A stretch of DNA of 20,226 bases from Candidatus Omnitrophota bacterium (GTDB taxonomy: Bacteria > Omnitrophota > Omnitrophia > Omnitrophales > Danuiimicrobiaceae), in the NCBI GenBank assembly GCA_016206955.1, contig JACQQO010000125.1, positions 1 to 20,226 on the forward strand, written 5' to 3'. The translations under genes were made by a program, and so were the position numbers. Shown here one piece after another: positions 8,083 to 16,653 of the stretch. Position 1 is the first letter of the stretch; every line of letters starts with the position of its first letter. The notes beneath the pieces were generated by a model. It saw only the letters and a list, made by a program, of their open reading frames with translations. It had not been told where the DNA came from and did no database searches.

Positions 8083-8161
8083 ATCTTACCTATACATGGA
8101 CTGAAAAAAAACAATATAGCATTATTTCTTTAAACTTCCATCCTTATCTTGTTTGGTAAAT

Positions 8162-9139
8162 TCATGAGCGCCCGTAATGAATGTTACTTTTGCGCTCTTT
8201 ACGCTCCGGAAGCATTTTTTTAAAATACTCGATTGTTTTTAGAAGACCATTTCGAATATTCACTTTAGGCTCCCATCCCAAAATTTCTTTTGCTCTTTTA
8301 ATATCGGGTTGTCTGACTTTCGGGTCATCTCGAGGTAACTCCTTAAATTCAATTTTGCTTTTCGAACCAGTGAGTTCAATGATGAGTTTCGCAAGCTCAA
8401 GAACCGTCATCTCATCGGGATTGCCGATATTGACTGGTTCATTATAGGATGAAAAAAGAAGTTTCTCGATTCCCTCGAGCAAATCATCGATGTAGCCAAA
8501 ACTGCGCGTCTGACTCCCATTGCCAAACACTGTGATAGGCTTGTTTTTGAGGGCTTGATCGATAAAATTTGGAATGGCCCGCCCATCATTTTGACGCATA
8601 TTCGGCCCATACGTGTTGAAGATACGGGCAATTTTGACATCAAGACCGTGTGAACGATGATAAGCTAAAGTCAACGCTTCACCAAAACGCTTAGCTTCAT
8701 CATAAACCCCTCGCGGGCCAATCGGATTTACGTTGCCCCAGTAATCCTCGTGTTGTGGATGAATCAGCGGATCCCCATAAACCTCCGAAGTGGATGCTAA
8801 CAAAAAAGTGGCTCCCTTAACTTTCGCAAGCCCCAACGCATTATGAGTTCCTAACGAACCAACTTTCAGTGTTTGTATCGGATATTTCTGATAATCCGCC
8901 GGACTAGCGGGGGATGCAAAGTGCAAAACATAATTCACAGGTTCTTTAACCTCAAAATGTTTTGAAACATCCGCCTGGTAAAATCTAAAACGCGCGTTCC
9001 CCTCAAGCGTTGCCACGTTGCTCATGTTACCTGTTAGTAAGTTATCAACGCAAATGACCTGTTCTCCCTTCGAAATAAATCGTTTGCACAAGTGCGAACC
9101 GATAAATCCAGCTCCACCCGTAATTAAGATGCTACGCAT
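8162..9139 (-). CDS. uxs: UDP-glucuronate decarboxylase (UDP-xylose synthase)
   Basis: 325 residues, the length of soluble bacterial UXS. It converts UDP-glucuronate to UDP-xylose with bound NAD+, in the cytoplasm. Visible: GGAGFIG (8-14), VDNLLTGNMSNV, STSEVYGDP with E119, NPIGPRGVYDEAKR with Y146 and K150, and SQTRSFGYIDDL with the conserved arginine. UXS is the best family match; dTDP-glucose 4,6-dehydratases lack the NPIGPR block. The start ATG has AAGGA 6 bases upstream. The last ~14 residues (after FKKMLPE) form a charged tail with no obvious conservation. Ugd, encoded upstream in the same array, supplies the UDP-glucuronate. Confidence 0.9.
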   Translation of the reverse strand: MRSILITGGAGFIGSHLCKRFISKGEQVICVDNLLTGNMSNVATLEGNARFRFYQADVSKHFEVKEPVNYVLHFASPASPADYQKYPIQTLKVGSLGTHNALGLAKVKGATFLLASTSEVYGDPLIHPQHEDYWGNVNPIGPRGVYDEAKRFGEALTLAYHRSHGLDVKIARIFNTYGPNMRQNDGRAIPNFIDQALKNKPITVFGNGSQTRSFGYIDDLLEGIEKLLFSSYNEPVNIGNPDEMTVLELAKLIIELTGSKSKIEFKELPRDDPKVRQPDIKRAKEILGWEPKVNIRNGLLKTIEYFKKMLPERKERKSNIHYGRS

Positions 9140-9171
9140 TTTGATTCCTTCACAAAAATAACTTCCACTTC

Positions 9172-10107
9172 CTATTTCCTAACTTCCTTATGGGAAAACC
9201 GCCGCTCCCACTCTACTTTCAGCGACTGATCCCAGTACTCCTCGAGGGCATATCTCCAAGATCTCATCTCGATGCCAAAATCCTGTTTGATCTTGCTCAT
9301 ATCAAACACTGAATTTAAGGGCCTTTTTGCTTCACGAACCAACTGATGCGATGATATTCTTTCCAGCTGAACCGGCGAATTGACTTTCTCCAAAATCACC
9401 TTTGTCGCATCAAACCATGATGTTTTCCCTGCATTGGCAATATGATAAATGTGAACTCCTTCACGCAAGTTGCGTGCCCACGCCTTCTCCGCCATGAGAC
9501 GCAATGGCTTGGCTAAATCTTTAGTATAAGTCGGCGCGCCAATTTGATCATCCACTACTTTCAGATTCTCATCGGCACAAATTTTTTTCAGAATCGTACT
9601 AAAGAAGTTGGAACCATGCTCCCCAAACAACCAAGAAACCCGAATAACATATGCCCCGAAATTCATCGAGCGCAAAAAATCTTCCGCTAAGGTTTTTGAT
9701 TTCCCGTAAACACTCAGAGGGTTGGGCAAATCTACTTCTCGATATGGTTCTTTTTTGGTGCCGTCAAAAACATAATCGGAACTGATGAAGAACAGGAGAG
9801 CCCCTACCGCCTTGCTTGCCTCTGCAATCCAACGGGTCCCATCTGTATTAACGGCGTAAGCACGCTCTGGGTTCCGTTCACAATCATCCGCATCTACGTG
9901 GGCAGCTGTGTGAACAATAACGTCGGGGCGGATTTTATGAATGACTTCAGAAACTTCAGGTTTGATCGAAATGTCAGCGCGATGAAATGGGATTTGAAAA
10001 TCTTTACTTTCCCGATTTGCCAGGCCTGAAACATCATGATGCCTCATCAATTCGGCTACGAGGCTTGAACCCAGCATACCGTTCGAACCGGTGACTAAAA
10101 CTCTCAT
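9172..10107 (-). CDS. rfbD: dTDP-4-dehydrorhamnose reductase
   Basis: 311 residues. This is the last enzyme of dTDP-L-rhamnose synthesis, reducing dTDP-4-keto-L-rhamnose with NAD(P)H. Visible: GSNGMLG (7-13), HTAAHVDADDCE, SSDYVFDG (109-116) and YGKSK with Y134 and K138, followed by SWLFGEHGSNF, all typical of RmlD. The length is normal for the family. It begins 7 bases after the rfbB stop, and the intervening ACCTCTG contains no strong ribosome site, so coupling to rfbB is likely. Confidence 0.93.
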   Translation of the reverse strand: MRVLVTGSNGMLGSSLVAELMRHHDVSGLANRESKDFQIPFHRADISIKPEVSEVIHKIRPDVIVHTAAHVDADDCERNPERAYAVNTDGTRWIAEASKAVGALLFFISSDYVFDGTKKEPYREVDLPNPLSVYGKSKTLAEDFLRSMNFGAYVIRVSWLFGEHGSNFFSTILKKICADENLKVVDDQIGAPTYTKDLAKPLRLMAEKAWARNLREGVHIYHIANAGKTSWFDATKVILEKVNSPVQLERISSHQLVREAKRPLNSVFDMSKIKQDFGIEMRSWRYALEEYWDQSLKVEWERRFSHKEVRK

Positions 10108-10114
10108 CAGAGGT

Positions 10115-11092
10115 TCATTTTAAAGTGAAGGTGTCATTTTTCAGAGGTTCCCACCAGATTCGATGGTCCCGGTACCACTGAATCGTTTCTTTCAAACGGC
10201 TTTCGAATCGCGACTTGATTTCAAAACCAAGGCTTTTTAACTTAGAGGTGTTCAAACTGTACCTGAAATCATGAGCGAGCCGATCCTGAACGTATTGGAT
10301 TCTTTCATCCGTCTTCCCAAATTCCCGTAGGATCTTACGCGTCAATTCAAGATTGGTAACCTCAGATCCACTGCCGACGTTGTAAATTTCGCCGGTCGTT
10401 CCACGCTCAAAAATAAAATCAACCGCCTGAGCACAATCCTCAACATAAAGCCAATCGCGAACGTTTGCGCCGGTTGCGTAAAGCGGCACCTTTTTCCCCT
10501 CGATCAAATTGGTAATAAAAAGCGGAATCACCTTTTCCGGAAATTGATATGGACCAAAATTATTCGTGCTTCTGATAATGATCGCGGGCACTTGGTAAGT
10601 CTTGTGATAAGCCAAAACCAAAAGATCGCTTGCCGCCTTGGAAGCCGAATAGGGACTGGAAGGATTTAAGGGATCGGTTTCTGAAAAAGAACCCTCTTGC
10701 CGCGATCCATATACCTCATCGGTAGAAAAATGCAAAAACTTCCCAATGCGCGCTTCTCGTGCTGCATCCAAAAGAATATGCGTACCAACCACATTGGTTG
10801 TAACGAAATCTTGGGACCAAGCAATCGAGCGATCCACATGGGTCTCGGCAGCAAAATGAATCACGCCGTCAACTTTTCCCATCAGCTGCCGAACCAAAGC
10901 AACATCGCATATATCTCCTTGAATAAACTCATAACGCGGATTGCTTTCTAAATCTTGGGCGTTCGCACGGTTTCCTGCGTAAGTCAACTTATCTAAATTG
11001 ATTACCGAAATATCGGGGTGCTCTGTTAAAAAATAACGCAAAAAATGAGAGCCAATAAATCCTGAACCGCCTGTGACTAAAAATCGTTTCAT
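10115..11092 (-). CDS. rfbB: dTDP-glucose 4,6-dehydratase
   Basis: 325 residues from the ATG at 11092. It makes dTDP-4-keto-6-deoxyglucose. Visible: GGSGFIG (8-14), HFAAETHVDRSI, STDEVYG with D125 and E126, YSASK with Y148 and K152, and NNFGPYQFPEKVIPLF, the full RmlB signature. The open frame extends upstream to an ATG at 11158, but those 22 extra residues lie inside rfbA and precede the conserved MKRFLVTGG start, so the shorter form is chosen. It begins 1 base after the rfbA stop. Its keto-sugar product is also the usual precursor of FdtA-type and C-methylated deoxysugars, so it may serve both rhamnose and the downstream module. Confidence 0.95.
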   Translation of the reverse strand: MKRFLVTGGSGFIGSHFLRYFLTEHPDISVINLDKLTYAGNRANAQDLESNPRYEFIQGDICDVALVRQLMGKVDGVIHFAAETHVDRSIAWSQDFVTTNVVGTHILLDAAREARIGKFLHFSTDEVYGSRQEGSFSETDPLNPSSPYSASKAASDLLVLAYHKTYQVPAIIIRSTNNFGPYQFPEKVIPLFITNLIEGKKVPLYATGANVRDWLYVEDCAQAVDFIFERGTTGEIYNVGSGSEVTNLELTRKILREFGKTDERIQYVQDRLAHDFRYSLNTSKLKSLGFEIKSRFESRLKETIQWYRDHRIWWEPLKNDTFTLK

Positions 11093-11093
11093 A

Positions 11094-11816
11094 TTACTTT
11101 CTGCGCTTCTCATGCACCAAGGAGTTTGCGTGAAAAAGCGACTCAAACGTCCCGGCATCGGTCCAAAAACCTTTCAAAACGTCAAATTCCAAAGTCCCAT
11201 CCTTGACATAGTGATTATTCACGTCGCTGATTTCCAATTCTCCCCGCTCAGATGGTTTTAGCGTTTTAATGATCTTAAAGACATGCTCATCATACATATA
11301 GATACCCGTCACGGCATATTGACTTTTCGGTTTCTTAGGTTTTTCATCGATCCGGACAATTTTCCCGTTCCTGATTTCTGGAACGCCGAACCGTTCGGGA
11401 TCAGCCACTTCCTTCAAGAAAATCCGCGCCCCATTCTTCTGCTTTTTGAATTTTTTAACGAAACCTGCCATATCATCCTCGATAATATTATCTCCCAAAA
11501 TAACGACGACTTTTTCTCCGTCGGCAAAATATTCTGCAAGCGAAAGCGCTTCCGCAATGCCACCTTCGCCGCGCTGATAAGTATAATAAAGGTCCTTTAA
11601 TCCAAAGTCGTTTCCATTGCCAAGCAACCTTAAAAAATCTCCCGCTGAGTTTCCTCCCGTAACGATCATAATGTCACGGATACCGGCTCGAATCAGAGTC
11701 TCGATGGGGTAATAAATCATGGGTTTATCGTAAACGGGGAGCAAGTGTTTATTCGTCACCTGCGTCAAAGGAGAGAGTCTTGTTCCAAGACCTCCTGCTA
11801 ACACAACGCCTTTCAT
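11094..11816 (-). CDS. rfbA: Glucose-1-phosphate thymidylyltransferase (short RmlA type)
   Basis: 240 residues. It couples dTTP and glucose 1-phosphate to dTDP-glucose, the first step of the rhamnose pathway. Visible: GGLGTRLSPLT (8-18), NKHLLPVYDKPMI (22-34), GDNIIEDD with the metal-binding aspartate, FGVPE, and FWTDAGTFESL near the C terminus. It is about 50 residues shorter than enterobacterial RmlA (around 290) and lacks the C-terminal helical extension; short forms of this kind are common outside proteobacteria. The final residues HEKRRK are basic. The gene starts 16 bases after the rmlC-like gene, with GGGAAGG about 10 bases before the ATG. Confidence 0.92.
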   Translation of the reverse strand: MKGVVLAGGLGTRLSPLTQVTNKHLLPVYDKPMIYYPIETLIRAGIRDIMIVTGGNSAGDFLRLLGNGNDFGLKDLYYTYQRGEGGIAEALSLAEYFADGEKVVVILGDNIIEDDMAGFVKKFKKQKNGARIFLKEVADPERFGVPEIRNGKIVRIDEKPKKPKSQYAVTGIYMYDEHVFKIIKTLKPSERGELEISDVNNHYVKDGTLEFDVLKGFWTDAGTFESLFHANSLVHEKRRK

Positions 11817-11832
11817 CGCTTAAGAGCCTTCC

Positions 11833-12312
11833 CTAACAACTTACCGCCCGGTCCACATCACCCCAATCATAAGGAATTTCGGAGGAAAATGGATCGGCTC
11901 GAAATTCATCTGGATCCCTGTATCGATAAACTTCGGTCGGGAGATTTAAAATCATCGCTTCGTTACCTTCGAGTGCCGCGAAACCATGATAAACAAAAGT
12001 AGGAATTTTGACCATGATCGGATTTTCCCACCCCATGATAAATTCATTAATCAATTTGTAAGTTCTCGAACTCTCCCTCGCATCATATAGAACTACTTTC
12101 GCTTTGCCCTGAAGACAAACGAAATGATCGACCTGAAGCTTATGGTAATGCCAACCCTTGACGACTCGCGGTTTACACACCGTGACGTAAACCTGGCCGA
12201 ATTTCTCAAACATCGGTTCATCCGAACGCAAAATTTCCATCAATTTCCCACGCTCATCGGGTATGGCCTTAAGCGTTTTTACTTTCACCCCTTCAATGAG
12301 AGAATCACTCAT
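11833..12312 (-). CDS. rfbC: RmlC-like dTDP-4-dehydrorhamnose 3,5-epimerase family protein
   Basis: 159 residues, a cupin fold. It has DERGKLMEI (19-27), VVKGWHYHKLQ with H55 at the position of the catalytic histidine of RmlC, YHGFAAL with H109, and TEVYRYRDPDEF with Y129. Canonical RmlC reads RGLHYQ and is about 180 residues long; here the motif is KGWHYHK and the C-terminal part is short. Its place between ugd and rmlA, with rmlB and rmlD following, argues that it supplies the 3,5-epimerase step, since no other RmlC candidate is seen in the window. A different sugar-cupin activity cannot be excluded. The ATG lies 14 bases after the ugd stop. Confidence 0.82.
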   Translation of the reverse strand: MSDSLIEGVKVKTLKAIPDERGKLMEILRSDEPMFEKFGQVYVTVCKPRVVKGWHYHKLQVDHFVCLQGKAKVVLYDARESSRTYKLINEFIMGWENPIMVKIPTFVYHGFAALEGNEAMILNLPTEVYRYRDPDEFRADPFSSEIPYDWGDVDRAVSC

Positions 12313-12326
12313 CGAATCTTCGGCAT

Positions 12327-13616
12327 TCAGCGACCAATGGAATAATATCTAAATCCGTTTCGGCGCATAACCAACGGATCATATATATTGCGCCCGTCAA
12401 TCACAACGGGATGTTTCATCAGGCGTTTCAAGCGGCCTATATCCAACTCGCGGAATTCACGCCATTCGGTCATGATCAAGGCGGCATCGGCACGCCGGCA
12501 CGCTTCGTATGCGTTTTTTGCAAACTGAACCCCTTTTAGAACCTTCTTGGCGGACGGCATGGCACACGGATCATAAGCCACAATCTTAGCCCCTTCTGTT
12601 CTAAGCTGATTGATAATATCGATAGAGGGAGCAAATCTCAGGTCATCTGTTTCAGGCTTAAAAGCAAGCCCTAACACACACAATGTCTTGCCTTTCAAAT
12701 TCCACAATGCTTTTTTGACTTTGCTCACGAATTTAGATTTCTGCGTTTCGTTGATCTCTCGCACACTTTTTAAGAAATTGCTGCTGATATTCAACTTTTC
12801 AGCAATCCACGCAAATGCCTGTAAATCTTTCGGGAAACAGAAACCTCCATACCCAATTCCCGCATTGAGGAATGCCTTTCCGATTCGACGATCGCTCCCC
12901 ATTCCTTCCGCAACTTTTACAATATCAGCGCCTACTTCTTCGCACATTTGGCTGACCAAATTAATAAAAGAAATTTTTGCAGCTAAAAACGAGTTTGAGG
13001 CGTGCTTGATCATTTCAGCGCTCTTCATGTCAGTAACCAGAATCGGGGCCTTAAAAGGCTTATAAAGTTCTACCAGCAATTTTTGAGCTCGTGCACTTTC
13101 CACTCCGAGAACAATTCGATCGGGGTTAAAGAAATCTTGAACTGCAGAGCCTTCACGAAGAAATTCCGGATTGGAAGCCACATCAAAGGCAATCTTTTTG
13201 CGGTTCGATTCTTTAATCGTCGTATAAAGCTGATGGCCGGTTTCAACTGGCACCGTGCTTTTTTCAACAATAAGTCGATAGTCCTCTAAATTTTTCGCAA
13301 GGGCCCGTGCCACGTGCTCGATCGCTGATAAATCGGCTTCGCCGCTTTCCCGTGACGGAGTTCCCACACATATAAAAATAATCTTTGCAAAACGGACTAC
13401 CTCATGGACGCTGGTCGAAAAACTGAGCCGCCCTTCCCTTTCATTTTTCTGTACCAATTCAAACAATTGAGGCTCATAAAATGGAATTCGCCCGCGGCGC
13501 AGCATTTTTATTTTTTGCGCGTTGTCATCCATGCAGATCACCTCATTCCCAAGATCGGCAAAGCCTGCTCCGGTTACTAACCCAACATGTCCTGATCCAA
13601 TAATTCCAATCTTCAA
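12327..13616 (-). CDS. ugd: UDP-glucose 6-dehydrogenase
   Basis: 429 residues. It oxidises UDP-glucose twice to UDP-glucuronate using two NAD+. Visible: N-terminal dinucleotide fold GSGHVGLVTG, CVGTPS, VEKSTVPVETG, NPEFLREG (149-156), K204 in AEMIKHASNSF, and the catalytic cysteine C260 in GYGGFCFPKD; the C-terminal domain carries VLGLAFKPETDDLRFAPS and DGRNIYDP. Length and motifs are complete. The start is TTG at 13616: the conserved N terminus of the family begins exactly there. It is 18 bases downstream of lptD. With the downstream UXS it forms the UDP-xylose route. Confidence 0.95.
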   Translation of the reverse strand: MKIGIIGSGHVGLVTGAGFADLGNEVICMDDNAQKIKMLRRGRIPFYEPQLFELVQKNEREGRLSFSTSVHEVVRFAKIIFICVGTPSRESGEADLSAIEHVARALAKNLEDYRLIVEKSTVPVETGHQLYTTIKESNRKKIAFDVASNPEFLREGSAVQDFFNPDRIVLGVESARAQKLLVELYKPFKAPILVTDMKSAEMIKHASNSFLAAKISFINLVSQMCEEVGADIVKVAEGMGSDRRIGKAFLNAGIGYGGFCFPKDLQAFAWIAEKLNISSNFLKSVREINETQKSKFVSKVKKALWNLKGKTLCVLGLAFKPETDDLRFAPSIDIINQLRTEGAKIVAYDPCAMPSAKKVLKGVQFAKNAYEACRRADAALIMTEWREFRELDIGRLKRLMKHPVVIDGRNIYDPLVMRRNGFRYYSIGR

Positions 13617-13634
13617 TGGAGTGCCCTACGTTTT

Positions 13635-15950
13635 TTAGGAGGTAGATAATGAGCCGTATTGCGCATCAGGAGAAACAATTAAAGTAGGGGGAGGAGGAGC
13701 TTCGTTAGAGCCCGTCACCGTTCTGCCAATCCGTGAATCAGCAAAGCTTGCACGGTGACCCGTTTTCAGCTCTATTTCTGGCAAAGCTTTCAACCTAAGT
13801 TGTACAAAAACTTCTTTGTTTAATTCTTTTTCGTCATCCGTGCGATCTGAATTGCGGACGTTAAACCCAAAATCAAGAAGCCAATCATGCAAATCTCTTT
13901 GAGCGCGAACTTCCCATTCCTCTACCGTGTTGTCATTTCCATTTCCATGAATTTGCCATCGAATGTAACCACCCAAATCCCAACGGCTATTCAAATCATA
14001 AACTGCATCAATCATAATTTCGTGATCGGTCACAGGATCTTCAATCGATAAATGAGGCCGCTCGACCACTAAGTTATCGACAAATCGTGCATCTTTCGAG
14101 CGGTCTCTCGTATAGCGATGAGTTACAGTAACGTTAAACTTCCATGGATCAAATACTAAATCGGTGTTGTTTTTAAAAAGTTGGCGGTCGATTAAATCAT
14201 AATCGGTATCGATCCTGACAGCCATCCAATCGTAAGGGCGCAAAATCGTTTCGAAACGGGCATCGGTGAATTTGTTTGCACGAGTCCTGAGAAGATTAGA
14301 CCCTGGCCCAAAAGAATAATCCAGAAAAGCGTTAAAACTGACTAAATCTACGCGCTCAAAACTTTTACCTTGAACCAACCGCTTCGTTTGGATTCGATTT
14401 TCAACGCCAAAGGTAAGAAAATCTTGATGGTCCAGTTGATCCCCACGTCCTGTAACGATTAATTTGGATGGATTCACACTCGCAAATTTGATCGTGTTAT
14501 ATTGAATCAGCGGTTCCATGACATGGCGGAGCTGATTCAATTTAATCCCTAATGGATTGCCTTCATAGTCAATTTTCCTATAAAACCGAGTTCGCAGGTC
14601 AAAACCTCCTCCGCCTACAAACCTTGTAATTCCATTTTCCTTCTCACGGCTCTTCGTAAAATAATCCTCGCGAACCGTTAGAAAGGGGTTGAAGTTATAG
14701 TAACGCAGGAAACGAATTGGATAAGAAAGCTCTTGATCCGTATAAAATTGAACTGCGTTGGGGCCGTCGGGAGAAAAAGCTTTCGTTTGGTCGAAATTAA
14801 CAAAGCCATCTTCATGCGTGTAATAAAAATTAGAACCCAAGAGCGGTTTTCTCAGCCACGTGAAAACCACTTCTGGCAACTTTTCTGAAACCGTTTGGAA
14901 TCGGTTTGTCCTTTTTTCAATATGTGCCAGCAAGCTATAGTTATTTGCGTTTCGAGTCACCGTAATAAAAGATAAGGGGGTGACTTCCTCCCGGTGTTCA
15001 CGTTCAAAGAAGTCCTGTAAAAAACGCTCGTCACTAATTTCATTCCATTGAAGATGAAGCGTTGTGAGAGGATCGATTCGAGCCCGGTGCCGCCAACTTA
15101 CCCGCCCACGATATTTTTCATTCTTATCTGAGAAAGGATTTTCCGCGCGCTGATTAGGGCTTTCTTCGTCATTGATTCCATAAAGCTTAACTTGGCCAAC
15201 GCCGAAACGGTCAAATTTGTAATTGATATCTGCACCATATCCGATTCCGCGCTTTGAATACCAATCCAAATGGAATCGCCCTTTCACTTTTTCATTCAGG
15301 GAAAAGCCCTTTGAAACAAGCACGTAAGCTCCGTATTCGTCAGAATACCCCGGAGTAACTTGAAAAGGAGAATTGTAATTAAGTGGAATAATAAGGTATG
15401 GCCACCAAAAAACCGGAACCTCCAAAATACGAAAGAACACATTTCTCGCAACTATTTTATCGCCAGGATAAATGTCTGCCACCTGAGCTTTCACGTCATA
15501 ATGGGGATGCGGAAGATCGCAGGAAGTAATGAACACATTTTGAGCTCTAATCTTCTTTTTGCTGATTTGCTCAAGATGCTCTCCAAAACCATACCAAGGA
15601 AAACTAAAAAAACGTCCATCCGGGAAAGAGCCGCTGTTATTTTTGAAATCAAAAAAAACTTTATCTCCTGAGAGGGTTCCCTTCTCTTTCTGGCGGACGG
15701 TAACGTGACCTTCGGCGCGCGCTTCCTTTGTTTCTGTGTGAACTTCCGCTTGATCGGCTGTAAGTTCGATATCGCCGTAGGTAATCACGACATTGCCCTT
15801 AGCAATTAGTTTGTGATCAGCTTGAGAATATTGAAGATTGTCAGCAACCGCCTCGATTGGAGCATCTAAATCATCCGCTGCTTGAGCAGATTGAGCAACG
15901 GAAAAGAAACACAAAAGAAAAAAAACCGCGGCAATACGATAAGAGTGCAT
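13635..15950 (-). CDS. lptD: LPS assembly protein LptD
   Basis: 771 residues. Outer-membrane beta-barrel that inserts lipopolysaccharide into the outer leaflet with LptE. A signal peptide (hydrophobic 7-18, AQA before a likely cleavage after A24) is followed by an OstA/LptA-like beta-jellyroll (about 30-150, DNLQYSQADHKLIAKGNVVI) and then a long barrel rich in alternating aromatic strands. The family block around ITSCDLPHPHYDVKAQ contains C144. This is the only cysteine in the mature protein, so the interdomain disulfides of E. coli LptD (two N-terminal, two adjacent C-terminal cysteines) cannot form. The last ~30 residues are a proline-rich, strand-poor tail with APPPP. It starts 2 bases after the transaldolase gene, and ugd follows. 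LptD establishes a Gram-negative host. Confidence 0.92.
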   Translation of the reverse strand: MHSYRIAAVFFLLCFFSVAQSAQAADDLDAPIEAVADNLQYSQADHKLIAKGNVVITYGDIELTADQAEVHTETKEARAEGHVTVRQKEKGTLSGDKVFFDFKNNSGSFPDGRFFSFPWYGFGEHLEQISKKKIRAQNVFITSCDLPHPHYDVKAQVADIYPGDKIVARNVFFRILEVPVFWWPYLIIPLNYNSPFQVTPGYSDEYGAYVLVSKGFSLNEKVKGRFHLDWYSKRGIGYGADINYKFDRFGVGQVKLYGINDEESPNQRAENPFSDKNEKYRGRVSWRHRARIDPLTTLHLQWNEISDERFLQDFFEREHREEVTPLSFITVTRNANNYSLLAHIEKRTNRFQTVSEKLPEVVFTWLRKPLLGSNFYYTHEDGFVNFDQTKAFSPDGPNAVQFYTDQELSYPIRFLRYYNFNPFLTVREDYFTKSREKENGITRFVGGGGFDLRTRFYRKIDYEGNPLGIKLNQLRHVMEPLIQYNTIKFASVNPSKLIVTGRGDQLDHQDFLTFGVENRIQTKRLVQGKSFERVDLVSFNAFLDYSFGPGSNLLRTRANKFTDARFETILRPYDWMAVRIDTDYDLIDRQLFKNNTDLVFDPWKFNVTVTHRYTRDRSKDARFVDNLVVERPHLSIEDPVTDHEIMIDAVYDLNSRWDLGGYIRWQIHGNGNDNTVEEWEVRAQRDLHDWLLDFGFNVRNSDRTDDEKELNKEVFVQLRLKALPEIELKTGHRASFADSRIGRTVTGSNEAPPPPTLIVSPDAQYGSLSTS

Positions 15951-15952
15951 AC

Positions 15953-16627
15953 TTAAGATATTCCGTGTGTTTTAAGGAGACCTTCTTTGACAAATTTATC
16001 CCAATCCGCTAGAAATTTTTTCAGGCCCATATCCGTGAGCGGATGTTTCACAATTTGCTCCAATACCTTGAAAGGCATTGTCGCCACATCTGAGCCTATT
16101 TTTGCAGCTTCTAGAACATGAAGTGGGTGTCGAATGCTCGCAGTAAGGACTTGGGTAGAAAATCCATAATTGGTATAAATGCTCTTAATATCTTTGACGA
16201 GTGACATTCCATCATGAGAAACATCATCTAAGCGGCCAATAAAGGGGCTGATATAAGTAGCGCCCGCTTTCGCAGCGAGAAGTGCTTGATTGGCTGAGAA
16301 ACAAAGCGTCACATTAATTTTAATGCCTTCCAAGTTTAAAATTTTGACCGCCTTGAGGCCCTCGACAATCAGAGGAATTTTGACAACGACATTTTTGTGG
16401 ATTTTAGCCAACTCATGAGCTTCTTCGAGCATCTCGCCGCAAGTAATAGCCACTACTTCAGCGCTTACAGGACCGTGGACGATGTTACAAATTTCACGAA
16501 TTAATTCTTTAAAATTCCGCCCTTCTTTGCTGACCAAAGAGGGATTCGTGGTGACTCCGTCTAAAACCCCCCAGCTTGAAGCTTCTTTTATTTCATCCAA
16601 ATTGGCTGTGTCTAGAAAAAACTTCAT
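15953..16627 (-). CDS. tal: Transaldolase, short TalC/MipB family
   Basis: 224 residues, the small single-domain transaldolase family that also includes fructose-6-phosphate aldolase. It transfers a dihydroxyacetone unit in the non-oxidative pentose phosphate pathway. Visible: FLDTANLDEI (4-13), GVTTNPSLVSKEG (24-36), the Schiff-base lysine K83 in VVVKIPL, and ATYISPFIGRLDD. E57 (SAEV) and F129 (SPFIGR) match transaldolases; in fructose-6-phosphate aldolase these positions are Gln and Tyr. The prediction is therefore transaldolase rather than aldolase. GGGGGAAG lies just upstream of the ATG. It follows the diguanylate cyclase gene by 26 bases and precedes lptD by 2; no functional tie to either is evident. 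Confidence 0.93.
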   Translation of the reverse strand: MKFFLDTANLDEIKEASSWGVLDGVTTNPSLVSKEGRNFKELIREICNIVHGPVSAEVVAITCGEMLEEAHELAKIHKNVVVKIPLIVEGLKAVKILNLEGIKINVTLCFSANQALLAAKAGATYISPFIGRLDDVSHDGMSLVKDIKSIYTNYGFSTQVLTASIRHPLHVLEAAKIGSDVATMPFKVLEQIVKHPLTDMGLKKFLADWDKFVKEGLLKTHGIS

Positions 16628-16630
16628 ATA

Positions 16631-16638
16631 CTTCCCCC
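16631..16638 (-). promoter_or_regulatory. Strong ribosome binding site of the transaldolase gene
   Basis: GGGGGAAG on the minus strand with 6 bases between the G-run and the ATG at 16627. It is among the clearest Shine-Dalgarno sites in the window, consistent with a highly expressed central-metabolism enzyme inside a run of weakly marked starts. Confidence 0.5.
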
Positions 16639-16653
16639 TGTCTTATTCCAATC

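Noticed and set aside
8083..8161. Possible internal promoter or terminator in the 79-base gap (TATATT and an eight-base T run on the minus strand).
   Set aside because: No -35 match at 16-18 bases from TATATT and no stable stem before the T run; both elements can be explained by AT-richness.
8130..8165. An 11-codon minus-strand reading frame whose ATG overlaps the uxs stop codon (ATGA overlap).
   Set aside because: Too short, no ribosome site of its own, no resemblance to neighbours; an ATGA overlap can arise by chance.
11093..11158. A 22-residue N-terminal extension of rfbB reaching an ATG at 11158.
   Set aside because: It lies entirely within rfbA, and the family N terminus begins at the ATG at 11092.
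12610..13289. Plus-strand open frames of 95-151 codons opposite ugd.
   Set aside because: They have no recognisable motifs and lie antisense to a highly conserved enzyme.
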